The notes: generated by a model not told the origin, from the sequence alone. A DNA stretch of 62,237 nt from CAYLQA01 sp964385695 (GCA_964385695.1 CAYLQA010000013.1:1-62237), one strand, 5' to 3'. Counted from the first letter of the stretch, positions 35,128-45,188 are shown. Made by a program: numbers and translations.

Positions 35128-36291
35128 CTAGCTTCGTTGTTGATTGTAGACAGCAAGATAACTATTAACCATAGCATCTACTGAAAAACGATCACCAATA
35201 AGTCCAAGCCTTTTATTACGAATATCCTCTCTTTCTGGCAGGCCAGCAATAACCATCTCCAAACGTTCTTGCAGTATAGCAGAATTTTTTGGAGGACAAA
35301 GGAAGCAACCTGGCATGCCATCGATTGCTTCAGGGTTACCCCCGACGTTAGTGGCGACCAGTGGTAATCCGGCGGCAAGATATTCCAAAACTGCATTGGA
35401 AAATCCCTCTTCATGGGAAGCTTGCACAGCGACATCCATTCCGCTCAACAAAGAAGGAACATCATCATGCCGACCGAGAAAAATCACATGGTTCTCAACA
35501 CCTAAATCAATTGATTGCTGTTTCAAGGCATCGCCAATACCACGGTCCTCACCAGCCAAAAAAAGTTTGGTATTGCTGTATTTTTTGTTTAAATCCGCAA
35601 ATGCTACAATAAGTTCAGCATGCCCTTTATAGGGGATGAGGTTGGCCACAGAGATAATGGCGATAACTTTTGGGGCAAGATGCAAAGCTGTTCGCATGTT
35701 TTGCCGCCGCTTTCTATCAGGTTTGAACATACCAGCATGGATCCCATTGTAGATGAGAACTATTTTCTGTGGATCTATTCCATCACGCCGAATCGTGTCA
35801 TCAGCCACGGCTTTCGAGTTAACAATGACCAGATCAGAAAGGCAATTGGCGATCCGGTCAAACGGTTTCCAAAGGGGGTACCGGTCCTGATGTTTGCCCA
35901 GTGCACGACGGGCGGTAATAACTAGTCTGATGCCCCCCAGACGGCCCGCAATAGCCCCCAAAAAATTGGTAAGGGGAAGATAGGCATGCAGCACATCCGG
36001 TCGATATTTACAGACAAAGCAAGCCAGGCGCCAAAAGGCTCCGAGCAGCATGATTTTTTTTTTCAATCTGCTACTATTCTTTTCGAATTTGCCGGAGACG
36101 ATCCTGCCACCAGATGAATCGATGGTATCATGCAGGACTCCTCCTGACTCAGTACAGAAAACTGTAACATCAATATCCTGCTTGATCAGTTCCGTTGCCA
36201 GCAAGGCAAGTTGGGATTCAGCCCCCCCCTTATCTAATGAACCGATTACAAACAGGATCTGCTTAATATTCTTATCTTGAGCAGCCACCAT
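35128..36291 (-). CDS. Glycosyltransferase family 4
   Basis: A 387-aa GT-B glycosyltransferase. FVIGSLDKGGAESQL (about 14-28) is the usual N-terminal acceptor-side loop and SHEEGFSNAVLEYLAAGLP carries the donor-site E-x7-E. The ATG at 36291 lies 12 bp after the stop of the next upstream GT4 gene, so the two are in one operon. The sugar specificity is unknown. Confidence 0.9.
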   Translation of the reverse strand: MVAAQDKNIKQILFVIGSLDKGGAESQLALLATELIKQDIDVTVFCTESGGVLHDTIDSSGGRIVSGKFEKNSSRLKKKIMLLGAFWRLACFVCKYRPDVLHAYLPLTNFLGAIAGRLGGIRLVITARRALGKHQDRYPLWKPFDRIANCLSDLVIVNSKAVADDTIRRDGIDPQKIVLIYNGIHAGMFKPDRKRRQNMRTALHLAPKVIAIISVANLIPYKGHAELIVAFADLNKKYSNTKLFLAGEDRGIGDALKQQSIDLGVENHVIFLGRHDDVPSLLSGMDVAVQASHEEGFSNAVLEYLAAGLPLVATNVGGNPEAIDGMPGCFLCPPKNSAILQERLEMVIAGLPEREDIRNKRLGLIGDRFSVDAMVNSYLAVYNQQRS

Positions 36292-36303
36292 GATCGTTGT
36301 GTA

Positions 36304-37410
36304 TTATCTCCGGACAGTTTTAAAAACATGCAACCACTGCTGAAGCACTTGTTCAATTGAAAAACGCTCCATGACATTGATCGCTTCAAGAGAAAGACGC
36401 TTCATCATCTCACGATCGCTTGCTAAGCGAATCATGGACTGGGTAAGTAACTCTGTATCTCCCAGAGGTACAAGAAGGCCACTCACGCCGTCCTCAATAA
36501 TTTCGGACGGTCCACTGCGACAATCAAAAGCAATAGATGGCAGACCGCAGGCCATGGATTCCATGAGTACATTGGGAAAACCTTCGTAACGGGATGAAAG
36601 CACAAATATATCGGCATGGCAAAACCACAGTTCGGGGGTAGACACTGTGCCAGGCAAATAAACATGGTCACACAACCTGAGTCGCATGACCTGTTGTTCG
36701 AGTTGACTTCGTTCCTCCCCTTCACCAAGGATTACCAGTTGCCATCCATTTGTTACCAATGCTGATTCTGCAAAAGCTTCGATTAGCAAGTCGAAGCCCT
36801 TCTGTCTCACCAGACGTCCAGCGGCAATAATGACAGGCCTACCAACTGGCATGGCATGAGGACGAGGTTGCTCGGTGGTAATATTAACGGCATTGACGAA
36901 GTTAGGGATAACAGAGACATTGCTTGCTTCGAGAAATGTATTTGCCCACACTACGGTTGAACGCGTCTGCATAACAACATGCGCAGCAAAAGGATAGATA
37001 CATCGGCGCAACAATGACCAAATTTTCCCTATATTGTGACGGGTGGGATCTACCCGCTCGGATACAACAACGGGTATGCCTGAGCCAATTAATGCAGCAA
37101 CAACCCGAATATTAGTCAAATCAATAAAACTGACAACAACGTCAGGTTGTGTGTCCACAACTGTTTTGCGAATTATCTGGAGCCGTTTCAAGGTGGAGGC
37201 CAGTCCTGACAACCAGTTACGGGTCTGCCAGAATATGTTGGTGGATATGCGTTGGATCTCCGGCCTCAACTCATAGTGATCCTTGACAGATGGTGCAAGA
37301 GTAATAAGGGTAACTTGCTGCCCCTGCTGGCAAAGGGCGTTGGCCAGTCCTGATATAATCCGCTCAGCGCCACCTACTCCTAACGACGAAATGATAAACG
37401 TTAAACGCAT
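36304..37410 (-). CDS. Glycosyltransferase family 4
   Basis: A 368-aa GT-B glycosyltransferase with FIISSLGVGGAERI at the N-terminus and SSRYEGFPNVLMESMACGLP as the donor-site motif. Layout and length resemble GalNAc-alpha-GalNAc type or capsular GT4 enzymes, but the specificity cannot be set by eye. A 119-bp gap without visible features separates it from the methyltransferase upstream. Confidence 0.9.
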   Translation of the reverse strand: MRLTFIISSLGVGGAERIISGLANALCQQGQQVTLITLAPSVKDHYELRPEIQRISTNIFWQTRNWLSGLASTLKRLQIIRKTVVDTQPDVVVSFIDLTNIRVVAALIGSGIPVVVSERVDPTRHNIGKIWSLLRRCIYPFAAHVVMQTRSTVVWANTFLEASNVSVIPNFVNAVNITTEQPRPHAMPVGRPVIIAAGRLVRQKGFDLLIEAFAESALVTNGWQLVILGEGEERSQLEQQVMRLRLCDHVYLPGTVSTPELWFCHADIFVLSSRYEGFPNVLMESMACGLPSIAFDCRSGPSEIIEDGVSGLLVPLGDTELLTQSMIRLASDREMMKRLSLEAINVMERFSIEQVLQQWLHVFKTVRR

Positions 37411-37529
37411 TGATTAATTTTCAAATACAATATTGTGATTTTCTTATAATATGTTCCTTCACGATGGTTCTGATAGGTTGCCGGTGACCAGAAGGAAGGG
37501 GAAAAATAGCAAGAATAGGAAGCACTCCA

Positions 37530-38390
37530 TCACTGAACTTTTCTAAAAACATACTCATTGCATCCTAATCCACCGCCACAGGTTTGAAGTCCCTGCAAAG
37601 AAAACCCCCTATCTCGATAGAATTCAAATATCATTTCAGGCTTAGCAACCTCAAAGGGGTATCCTCCGATCCAGTCAATTATATCATGCCAACGAGACAT
37701 CCCTCTTTGCTTATAGTAATCACGGTAGAACTTTATCACACGAACAGGATTAAGATAATTTCCTATAAAGTCTCTCAGCATTGTATAGGGGATGTATAAC
37801 GCTGAGATAATCACTCTTCCACGATAACCTGAAACATAAATTTTTTTGATCATTTTCCAATGCCGTGATGCCCATCCCTGGTCATTATAGATAGAAATAA
37901 ACAGCACCCCATTCTTCTTGACCGGAATCACAGCGTTCTCAAGGGCAAGCAACATGTTTCCAGTATGGTGAAGAACCCCCCATGAGTAAACGATGTCAAA
38001 ACTGCCTAATCCTTCAATAAACCCCCTATCCAAGACTGAACCCTGAAGTATTGTCCAAAATTGATCACCAGAAAAATAATGTTCTTTTAGATATTCAGCA
38101 CAAGCGACTGAGTCTGCGTCATAATCGAATGACACAACCTCTGCACCAAGCCTCTTCGCGGCCAATGAAAAAAGGCCACTTCCGGATCCAATATCAAGGA
38201 AACGTAGTCCGTTCAAAGACTCTAATCCAAGTTTATCTTTTAACGCATCCTCTGCTTCTTTAATGCGTTCTTCATTAAGTCTCCTCAGAAAATTCGTCCA
38301 GTTCTTACCGAAATAAAACCTTCTCCCTTCTTCATCCCCCTTATAAAAATTAATGGTTGCATCATCTTCAACCAGGCGTTTTTTGTCCAC
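37530..38390 (-). CDS. SAM-dependent methyltransferase
   Basis: A 286-aa class I methyltransferase. Motif I is FLDIGSGSGLFSLAAKRLG (about residues 63-81), the acidic residue of motif II is in VVSFDYDADSV, and VYSWGVLHHTGNM is motif IV. The start is a GTG at 38390 with GGTGA about 8 nt upstream. It lies in a run of three methyltransferase genes and is likely to act on sugars or lipid-linked glycan of the locus. Confidence 0.86.
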   Translation of the reverse strand: MDKKRLVEDDATINFYKGDEEGRRFYFGKNWTNFLRRLNEERIKEAEDALKDKLGLESLNGLRFLDIGSGSGLFSLAAKRLGAEVVSFDYDADSVACAEYLKEHYFSGDQFWTILQGSVLDRGFIEGLGSFDIVYSWGVLHHTGNMLLALENAVIPVKKNGVLFISIYNDQGWASRHWKMIKKIYVSGYRGRVIISALYIPYTMLRDFIGNYLNPVRVIKFYRDYYKQRGMSRWHDIIDWIGGYPFEVAKPEMIFEFYRDRGFSLQGLQTCGGGLGCNEYVFRKVQ

Positions 38391-38520
38391 AATCGTTCAC
38401 CCATCAGTTGTAGTTTGATAACTCATCAATAACGCACATGACGATAAGTCATGAAAATATTTTTTTCTTGCGAACTGAAAATATTACACGAAAGACAGCG
38501 AAACTACACATAATTCATCA

Positions 38521-39192
38521 CTAATACGATTTTCCCGCAACACAGATGCCGAAAGCAAATCCACAATTTTGGAGGTAACGATAAATTCCATGTGGCAACA
38601 AACGCCTGAACCATATCTGTGGTTGAGTAGCGACCACATCACCATAGCCAAAACTTCTTACAACCTCCAGCCCAGCATCACGCATAATACTACGCAACTG
38701 ACTGACACTATAGATCCGTTCGTCTGTGATCGGCGCAGCGTAGACCGAATATTTAGTGGGGATACAAATCAATACAAACCTGGCACAGCGTGCTTGCTCT
38801 TCCAGTAATTGAATCGTGACTCCGCGATCAAAATGCTCCAGCACTCCCACAGAAAAAGCAAGGGCATGCTTGCCATACTCAGAAGACAAGTCGAATGCAT
38901 CGGCTAGCTTGAATTCGCTGCCGATGCCAAGCCGTTCACCAAAGGCCGTTGCCCTCTCAACGATACGCTGATCATTATCAATTCCTGTCACCCTGTAGCC
39001 GCAAGAGGTCAAATAAAGATCCGTAAACCCCATACCACAGCCAATGTCGAGGATACTGTCCCCTTTAGACAGCAATCGATGAATTTCTCCATAAAGATTC
39101 TGCATAAAAGACCAGTGATCAACAGCAGATTTTAACCATTCTGGGTTACTGATGTTTTGTTCACCAAAGTATTCAATCCAGCGGTCAGACAT
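38521..39192 (-). CDS. SAM-dependent methyltransferase
   Basis: A 223-aa class I methyltransferase. Motif I is ILDIGCGMGFTDLYLTSCG (about 46-64), and VTGIDNDQRIVERA and AFSVGVLEHFDRG are motifs II and IV. It overlaps the upstream zinc-ribbon methyltransferase by 8 bp, showing operon structure. The substrate is unknown, probably a glycan-related compound. Confidence 0.87.
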   Translation of the reverse strand: MSDRWIEYFGEQNISNPEWLKSAVDHWSFMQNLYGEIHRLLSKGDSILDIGCGMGFTDLYLTSCGYRVTGIDNDQRIVERATAFGERLGIGSEFKLADAFDLSSEYGKHALAFSVGVLEHFDRGVTIQLLEEQARCARFVLICIPTKYSVYAAPITDERIYSVSQLRSIMRDAGLEVVRSFGYGDVVATQPQIWFRRLLPHGIYRYLQNCGFAFGICVAGKSY

Positions 39193-40177
39193 TATTTTTT
39201 CCCACGTATGTTGCTTCCCAAGTCAACAGTAATCCTCTACCAATGTGATCTAAAAACTTTTCAGGAAACACCGTAAACAATTTATCAAATCTGCTCAGCT
39301 GCCTAACCAACCAATTTGGCTTCCCACGCCACTCACTCCAGAAGGCATCAGGCCTTTGGGGGTCTTTCCATTCGGCAAGGACCTCATCGTCGGAATAACC
39401 CAGTAGTCTTTTTACAATATAGGTAGCAATACCATGTAAGCGCCCACCGAATATCTTCTGATCGGTCCAACAACGGTCCAGCCGGAAGCCATTTAGCTCC
39501 AATGTCCTCTCTAACGATTTTCGAGTAAAAATTGTAAGGTGGCGAGGATAGTCATCTACTTTCAAATGACGGGCCTGCACGCTGTCAAGGTTGGTGGCTA
39601 AGCCAATAAATTTCCCCCCCGGCTTCATCAACGACGCGACTTTTTTGATGTATTTACCAGGATGATAAACATGCTCAAGAACAGCCCACATGGTTATGCA
39701 GTCGAAATCTGCCTGTTCCCACTCCATATCAAGAAACTCACCGTAACGAATGGGCATATCAAAAAGATTTGGTGGTTTGTCTGAATACTCTACCCCCTCG
39801 CAGATCCAGCCTTTCTGTTGCATCCAGTATATAAAATCACCTTTCTGTGCACCAATGTCGAGCAGACGACCACCTTCAAGATGAGCTAAGCAGTCGGCTT
39901 TGGCTTCAAGTTGCTGTTTCCGGACCAAAAGCAGTTCTGTGCCAGAGAGTTTCCCGATAGACCCTTCGTGCATCCAGTAGAAAGACTCAGGATAAAAAGA
40001 GCCCATAGCCCTCTCATTTGGTCGAGGTGACAGGTAGCCCACTCCACAGTTGTTGCACTCACGCAAAGCAAATTTTTGATCGGTTATCCTCAATGAATAA
40101 TCACGAGTCGTAAAAAGCACTGTTCCCTCATACTCACCGCATAGTGGGCATGAAATTGTTGTCAAAATGCTAGACAT
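39185..40177 (-). CDS. SAM-dependent methyltransferase with N-terminal zinc ribbon
   Basis: A 330-aa protein with two CxxC pairs at the N-terminus (CPLCG near residue 10, CNNCG near 41), typical of the C-methyltransferase/class I methyltransferase proteins in polysaccharide clusters. The Rossmann domain follows (LLDIGAQKGDFIYWMQQKG, then TMWAVLEHVYHPG and LMKPGGKFIGLATN). Its stop overlaps the next methyltransferase start by 8 bp. The MurJ-like flippase gene ends 15 bp before its start. Confidence 0.88.
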   Translation of the reverse strand: MSSILTTISCPLCGEYEGTVLFTTRDYSLRITDQKFALRECNNCGVGYLSPRPNERAMGSFYPESFYWMHEGSIGKLSGTELLLVRKQQLEAKADCLAHLEGGRLLDIGAQKGDFIYWMQQKGWICEGVEYSDKPPNLFDMPIRYGEFLDMEWEQADFDCITMWAVLEHVYHPGKYIKKVASLMKPGGKFIGLATNLDSVQARHLKVDDYPRHLTIFTRKSLERTLELNGFRLDRCWTDQKIFGGRLHGIATYIVKRLLGYSDDEVLAEWKDPQRPDAFWSEWRGKPNWLVRQLSRFDKLFTVFPEKFLDHIGRGLLLTWEATYVGKNNV

Positions 40178-40192
40178 TATCTCATCATCCCT

Positions 40193-41695
40193 TTATGAGC
40201 TGAACATTTCGCGCCTGGGCACATACCCAGTAAAGCCGGCCTGTCTTGTCAGCAAAACAGCGGTAAAAAATATGACCATAATTGTTCCCGCAAGCCTTGT
40301 TAAAAGTGGGAGATCAGCGATCAATGGTTGTAACATCGCGATACCTCCCCAACTCACCAGCCCGATAGCAACCAGAGCAAAAAGGCGACGGTTTTCGTCT
40401 TTCAGAATCGGCAGACCAAGATCTTTGACCACAGCCCTATGATAAAAGAATGCTATCAGCAAGTAGACAAAACCGTTAGCAGCAGCAATCCCCGCTAAAC
40501 CATGTGTTTTCATCAGCAACCAAGTAAGTGTGGCGTTAACGATAAAAGAGAGCACCGCCAGACGCGTAATGACCCAAGGTTTTTGCACGGCTTGAAAGTA
40601 CTTGGCAATGAAAATACCCCACGCTATCGGGAACAACCCCAAAGTGTATATCAGCCAGATAAACGCAACACTTTCTGTTGCCTGCTGGTCGAATCGACCT
40701 CGTTGCAGTAGCAAGGTTATGATATCAGTACCCATTGTGCCAATGGCTAATATCATGATAATACTGATCAACAACGACAAGCGGAGTGCATTCTGTAGAA
40801 CTGCGTGAATTTGTTTACGCTGATCCGCGGCCACAAGGGTTGCGAAATTGGGCAGCAGCACCGTGCTGATCCCCATGATTACAACCTGCAAAAATACTCC
40901 GTGCAACCTGCTTGCATAACCAAGTGTCGATACCCCACCGTCGCCAGTCGTGGCTGAAAAAAACTGTATAATCATATTGTTAGCATTTGCGAGGGCCATA
41001 CCTAACAAGATAGGCACAGTTAACTGATAAACCCTTTTAAGCGAAGTATGTTGCCATGTAAAGGGAAAGAGACCGAGCCCAATACCCGCCTTACTAAAAG
41101 CAGTTAATGAAATGACCAGTTGCATTAACATGCCAGCTACCAATCCCCAAACGAGGTTGTCAACACCCCACTCAGGCCAAGTGAACAGAACCAAGGAAGA
41201 TACCGCTGCATTGATAGCTGGGCCAATAGCTGCAACAACATAACGATGATGCGCATTAAGCAATAGACTGAAATAGTCAATTAAGCCATTGAGAAGGGCA
41301 GAAAAAGCAAGAATAGAAAAACTTGCAACTGCTGCCTGTTGAACAGCGTAGGATGAGGATGGAGTCAGCCATAAGATCAAAGGTTCGCTTGCAAAAGAAA
41401 GCGTTAACGACAAAAACAGCAGAAAAAAGAACAGCCTGCAGAACACTGCCGCCGCAAGAGAGCGGGCACCATTGCGTTCACCGCAGGACAGCAATGAAAT
41501 GTAAATAGGGACAAAGCCCGTCTGCACAGCGCCTGTAGTAAATCCTTGCACCACAGAAGGAATCGCCAGGGCCAAATAATAACCATCGAGGTCAGCACTT
41601 AACCCAAAGTGATGCGCTATAAGTAGCAATTTGACAAAGCCGACAATCTGCGCCAACAGTCCACAGATCACGACATTGATCGTGTCTCGCCGCAT
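40193..41695 (-). CDS. MurJ/MviN-family flippase
   Basis: A 500-aa membrane protein of the MOP superfamily with about 13-14 helices. The N-terminal AIPSVVQGFTTGAVQTGFVPIY segment and the mid-protein RGRFDQQATE loop place it in the MurJ/MviN branch and not among the Wzx O-antigen flippases. In a polysaccharide locus it most likely moves lipid-linked repeat units across the inner membrane. A second, cell-wall MurJ is expected elsewhere in the genome. Confidence 0.88.
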   Translation of the reverse strand: MRRDTINVVICGLLAQIVGFVKLLLIAHHFGLSADLDGYYLALAIPSVVQGFTTGAVQTGFVPIYISLLSCGERNGARSLAAAVFCRLFFFLLFLSLTLSFASEPLILWLTPSSSYAVQQAAVASFSILAFSALLNGLIDYFSLLLNAHHRYVVAAIGPAINAAVSSLVLFTWPEWGVDNLVWGLVAGMLMQLVISLTAFSKAGIGLGLFPFTWQHTSLKRVYQLTVPILLGMALANANNMIIQFFSATTGDGGVSTLGYASRLHGVFLQVVIMGISTVLLPNFATLVAADQRKQIHAVLQNALRLSLLISIIMILAIGTMGTDIITLLLQRGRFDQQATESVAFIWLIYTLGLFPIAWGIFIAKYFQAVQKPWVITRLAVLSFIVNATLTWLLMKTHGLAGIAAANGFVYLLIAFFYHRAVVKDLGLPILKDENRRLFALVAIGLVSWGGIAMLQPLIADLPLLTRLAGTIMVIFFTAVLLTRQAGFTGYVPRREMFSS

Positions 41696-41878
41696 TAATT
41701 ATAATAATATTTTAACATCATCAAAAAGTTTCTATCACAAACAAGAACCTTGGCCTATATCAAACTGAGCCATCAATGAAACTCCATATCATGTACCAAG
41801 CCTCAGGAGTACTTTAGGAAGCATTGTTCGATTACGCTTCATTACCGACACAGTTGCAATGGTAAATTATAAGTAAAA

Positions 41879-42895
41879 CTAATTATCATAATAAGACTTA
41901 TACCAATCTACAAAATGTTGAATACCATCTTCTATGGAAGTATCCGGTCGGAAACCAATGTCCCGCACCAAGTCATCAACATTGGCAAAGGTTGCAGGAA
42001 CGTCACCGTCCTGTAGTGGCAGAAAGTTCTTTTCAGCTTTTTGGCCGAGGCAATCTTCCAGTACCTCTATATAACGCATCAACTCAACCTGATTATTGTT
42101 GCCGATATTATATATTTTGTAAGGACAATAGCTGGTACCGGGATCTGGTTTGTCACCACTCCACTCTAAGTTTGCCTCAGGGGTGTGATTAATTATCCTG
42201 TAAACACCTTCTATGATGTCATCAATATATGTAAAATCACGTTTCATCTTCCCATGGTTAAAGACGTCAATAGGTCGACCCTCAAGTATTGCCTTCGTAA
42301 AAAGAAACAGCGCCATATCGGGCCTGCCCCACGGGCCATATACCGTGAAGAATCTCAGCCCAGTACACGGAAGGCCAAAGAGATGACTGTATGCATGCGC
42401 CATCAGCTCGTTAGACTTTTTACTGGCGGCATAGAGGGAAACCGGATGGTCAACATTATCATGAACAGAGAACGGCATGTTGGTGTTTGCCCCGTATACC
42501 GAGCTAGACGAGGCAAAAACCAGGTGTTTGACATTGTTGTGGCGGCATCCTTCAAGCACATTCACAAATCCTACCAAGTTCGTATCAACATATGAGTGGG
42601 GATTTTTTAGTGAATATCTTACCCCTGCCTGAGCGGCCAGGTTCACCACTGCATCGATGTCATTTTGGGAGAACAATTTTTCCATAGCTGCCCTGTCAGC
42701 AAGGTCCAAGTTAACGTGACGAAATGTACTGTAGGGTAAAAGCTGATCTAGTCGCGCCTGCTTGAGTTGCGGGTCGTAATAATCGTTTAGGTTATCCAAA
42801 CCTACGACATCAAATCCTTTCTCCAAAAGCAATTTGGACAGGTGAAAGCCGATAAAACCTGCCGCACCTGTAATTAATATTTTGTTTATACTCAT
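41879..42895 (-). CDS. UDP-glucuronate 4-epimerase-like NAD-dependent epimerase
   Basis: A 338-aa extended SDR. ITGAAGFIGFHLSKLLLEKG (about 8-27), SSSSVYGANTNMPF, YAASKKSNELMAH (YxxxK) and LRFFTVYGPWGRPDMALFLF are all characteristic of bacterial UDP-glucuronate/galacturonate 4-epimerases (CapI/LspL type). The ATG at 42895 begins the conserved domain; a longer frame to 42964 is rejected. It sits downstream of the UDP-HexNAc dehydrogenase, so its substrate might also be the HexNAc uronate. Confidence 0.9.
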   Translation of the reverse strand: MSINKILITGAAGFIGFHLSKLLLEKGFDVVGLDNLNDYYDPQLKQARLDQLLPYSTFRHVNLDLADRAAMEKLFSQNDIDAVVNLAAQAGVRYSLKNPHSYVDTNLVGFVNVLEGCRHNNVKHLVFASSSSVYGANTNMPFSVHDNVDHPVSLYAASKKSNELMAHAYSHLFGLPCTGLRFFTVYGPWGRPDMALFLFTKAILEGRPIDVFNHGKMKRDFTYIDDIIEGVYRIINHTPEANLEWSGDKPDPGTSYCPYKIYNIGNNNQVELMRYIEVLEDCLGQKAEKNFLPLQDGDVPATFANVDDLVRDIGFRPDTSIEDGIQHFVDWYKSYYDN

Positions 42896-42982
42896 TTGAT
42901 AAAACTCCATATATTCGTACTGAAAAACGGTAGCCATGACAACTAGTGCCTTGGTCATTCTCACCTCTTGACCGCGATGTTC

Positions 42983-44308
42983 TTATGCCATATACACCTT
43001 ACCCTGCCAGGCAACTGGGTCTAAATGGCCAAAGACATTGCGTGTGTCCACAATAAGTTGCGCGTGCTGAAGAATAAAATCGTAGTTATAGGCGTCATGA
43101 TCGGTGGCAACCATGACACAATCCGCTTTGCTTAGTATTTCCTCTGTCAAAGGAGTGCTGGTCAGGCCAAAATCATATTTCCGCCCAGCACGTAGTGTTG
43201 GGATATGAGGATCGTTGTACTGCACTGTGGCCCCTTTGCCAAGCAGCAATTCCATCAATTTGTATGAAGGAGATTCCCGGTCATCATCAACATTTTTCTT
43301 GTAAGCTGCCCCCAGAATTAAAACTATAGCGCCTTTCATGGCTTTCCCATGATCATTCAGGGCTTCCATGACCCGTTGCACCACAAAATAAGGCATGGAA
43401 GTATTAATCTCACCGGCCAATTCAATAAAACGGGTGGAGATATCATACTCGCGGGCCTTGGAGGTGAGGTAAAAAGGATCTATGGGGATACAATGCCCAC
43501 CCAGTCCAGGGCCTGGATAAAAAGGCATATAGCCAAACGGCTTGGTGGCTGCGGCATTGATGACCTCATGGATATCGATACCCATGCGCAGACAAAGCAC
43601 CTTCAACTCATTAACCAAGGCAATATTAACGCTACGAAAAATGTTTTCCAACAACTTTGTCGCCTCTGCCGCTTTGGTTGAGCTTACCGGCACCAATTGG
43701 TCAATGGCATAGGTGTAAAGGGCTGTGCCGGCCTGAAGACACGTATCAGTATGGCCGCCAATAACCTTGGGGATATTACGGGGAGAAAAATTTACGCTCC
43801 CAGGATCCTCACGCTCTGGTGAATAAACAAGGAAAAAATCCTCGCCGATCTTCATGCCGGTTCCGGCAATACGAGGAAACAACTCTTCCTCGGTCGTTCC
43901 GGGATAGGTGGTGCTTTCCAAAGAAATTACCTGCCCTTTACGCAGATACGGCACCAAAGAATCCATTGTGCCAACCACATAAGTAAGATCCGGTTCTCGA
44001 CTCTTATTCAACGGGGTAGGGACGCAAATTATAAGGGCATCTGCCTCCCCTGCCCGACTGAAATCGGTTGTGGCCTCAAAACCACTTTGCAGAGCCGACT
44101 GGATTCTCTCTGCGGCAATATGTTCAATATAACTTTTTCCGGCATTAAGCTGATCAATCTTGCCCAGATCAACATCGATCCCGAGTACCCGAAAGCCCAC
44201 ATCCTGGAAACGCAACATCAACGGCAAGCCAACATAGCCAAGGCCGATGATACCGACAACAGCCTGCCGTGACTCAAAGCGTGAAACCAGTGTCTGTAAA
44301 ATATTCAT
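42983..44308 (-). CDS. UDP-N-acetyl-hexosamine 6-dehydrogenase (WbpA/WbpO/TviB type)
   Basis: A 441-aa nucleotide-sugar dehydrogenase. An N-terminal NAD-binding GLGYVGLPL, the catalytic Cys in GPGLGGHCIPIDPFYL and the C-terminal LGAAYKKNVDDDRESPS match UDP-GlcNAc or UDP-GalNAc dehydrogenases better than UDP-glucose dehydrogenase. It makes a UDP-HexNAc uronic acid. The ATG at 44308 is preferred; the GTG two codons before it is part of the AAGGTGA ribosome-binding site. Confidence 0.9.
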   Translation of the reverse strand: MNILQTLVSRFESRQAVVGIIGLGYVGLPLMLRFQDVGFRVLGIDVDLGKIDQLNAGKSYIEHIAAERIQSALQSGFEATTDFSRAGEADALIICVPTPLNKSREPDLTYVVGTMDSLVPYLRKGQVISLESTTYPGTTEEELFPRIAGTGMKIGEDFFLVYSPEREDPGSVNFSPRNIPKVIGGHTDTCLQAGTALYTYAIDQLVPVSSTKAAEATKLLENIFRSVNIALVNELKVLCLRMGIDIHEVINAAATKPFGYMPFYPGPGLGGHCIPIDPFYLTSKAREYDISTRFIELAGEINTSMPYFVVQRVMEALNDHGKAMKGAIVLILGAAYKKNVDDDRESPSYKLMELLLGKGATVQYNDPHIPTLRAGRKYDFGLTSTPLTEEILSKADCVMVATDHDAYNYDFILQHAQLIVDTRNVFGHLDPVAWQGKVYMA

Positions 44309-44321
44309 GCTCACCTTTTAA

Positions 44322-45122
44322 TTAGGATTCGTTCTTTTCCAATGGAAATTCTTCGAGCCATAAAAGCCATTGGTTTCGAAAATCTTCGACAGCCGCAAAC
44401 TGTGCCTCGGTTAGGCGAAGCCCTTGGAAAACCTTCCCAACCCGAGCAGGCAGAGGCTTAGTAAAAGTCATCAGCACACGCTCCTGCTTACTCAATAATA
44501 TGAAACCACCAAGCACCACAAGCCAGTCGTCACCATATTTACCGGCAAAGAGTGACCAATGGAGAGTATCCTTTCCCTTTTTACCCTCCCCTTTTTCATA
44601 AAGAAAGAAGGGAGGATTGACAGGATAGCCTGATGGTTCGAATTTTTCCCCCACTGCCTTTTGCACTGTGACATTAAGATAGGTGACATCTGGTCCCTGG
44701 AGCAGAAAACTTTCCATAATCGTAGGGCCAAGATTTTGTTTGGAACTTCTGATGTGGCTAAAGCCGGCAGGAATCTTCAGATCGTGGCCAAAGATATGCA
44801 GGGTATTATCCTGCCGCAGCTCAGCTAAAGCGAACGCTGTTACTCCGTCCTCCTCGACATTTGTCGGTGGAACCGTACTCCAGCCTTTGGTATACAGACA
44901 ACGGTTGTAGGTTGATATGAATGTTTCCAGGTCTTCCATCTTTCCTGTCAGGGTAGCCTGGCGGGCCATCTCATGGGCAATGACCTCACACTCCTGCGAG
45001 GCCCGATCAAAATCTGCCTGCGTCTGGTCTTGATTGTACCACCTGTCCCCTCCTCCACATCCGAAAAGCAGCATAGTCGCAGACACAAACAGTATTTTCC
45101 ATTTTCTGGGATGCAAAATCAT
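44322..45122 (-). CDS. Lipoprotein of unknown function in the polysaccharide locus
   Basis: A 266-aa lipoprotein. From the ATG at 45122 a basic start (HPRKWK) is followed by a hydrophobic stretch and a lipobox LLFGC with a Cys-Gly-Gly-Gly exit. The frame is open further upstream, but only this start gives a proper signal sequence. The mature protein has no domain I recognise; four cysteines, counting the lipid-bearing one, lie in the first half. It is between the dehydrogenase and a WecA-like gene, which suggests a role in polysaccharide export or assembly. A 12-bp inverted repeat lies 28 bp upstream of the start. Confidence 0.75.
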   Translation of the reverse strand: MILHPRKWKILFVSATMLLFGCGGGDRWYNQDQTQADFDRASQECEVIAHEMARQATLTGKMEDLETFISTYNRCLYTKGWSTVPPTNVEEDGVTAFALAELRQDNTLHIFGHDLKIPAGFSHIRSSKQNLGPTIMESFLLQGPDVTYLNVTVQKAVGEKFEPSGYPVNPPFFLYEKGEGKKGKDTLHWSLFAGKYGDDWLVVLGGFILLSKQERVLMTFTKPLPARVGKVFQGLRLTEAQFAAVEDFRNQWLLWLEEFPLEKNES

Positions 45123-45150
45123 AGGAACTCTGGAGAGAGGAGTAGTATTA

Positions 45151-45188
45151 ATTGAGATTCCCCTCAGCAAGCCACAGGGAATCTCAAT
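45151..45188. promoter_or_regulatory. Perfect 12-bp inverted repeat ahead of the lipoprotein gene
   Basis: ATTGAGATTCCC (45151-45162) and GGGAATCTCAAT (45177-45188) pair perfectly around a 14-nt loop. It lies 28 bp before the lipoprotein ATG on the minus strand. No T run follows on that strand, so it is not a standard terminator. It could be a protein operator or an RNA hairpin in the leader. Confidence 0.6.
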
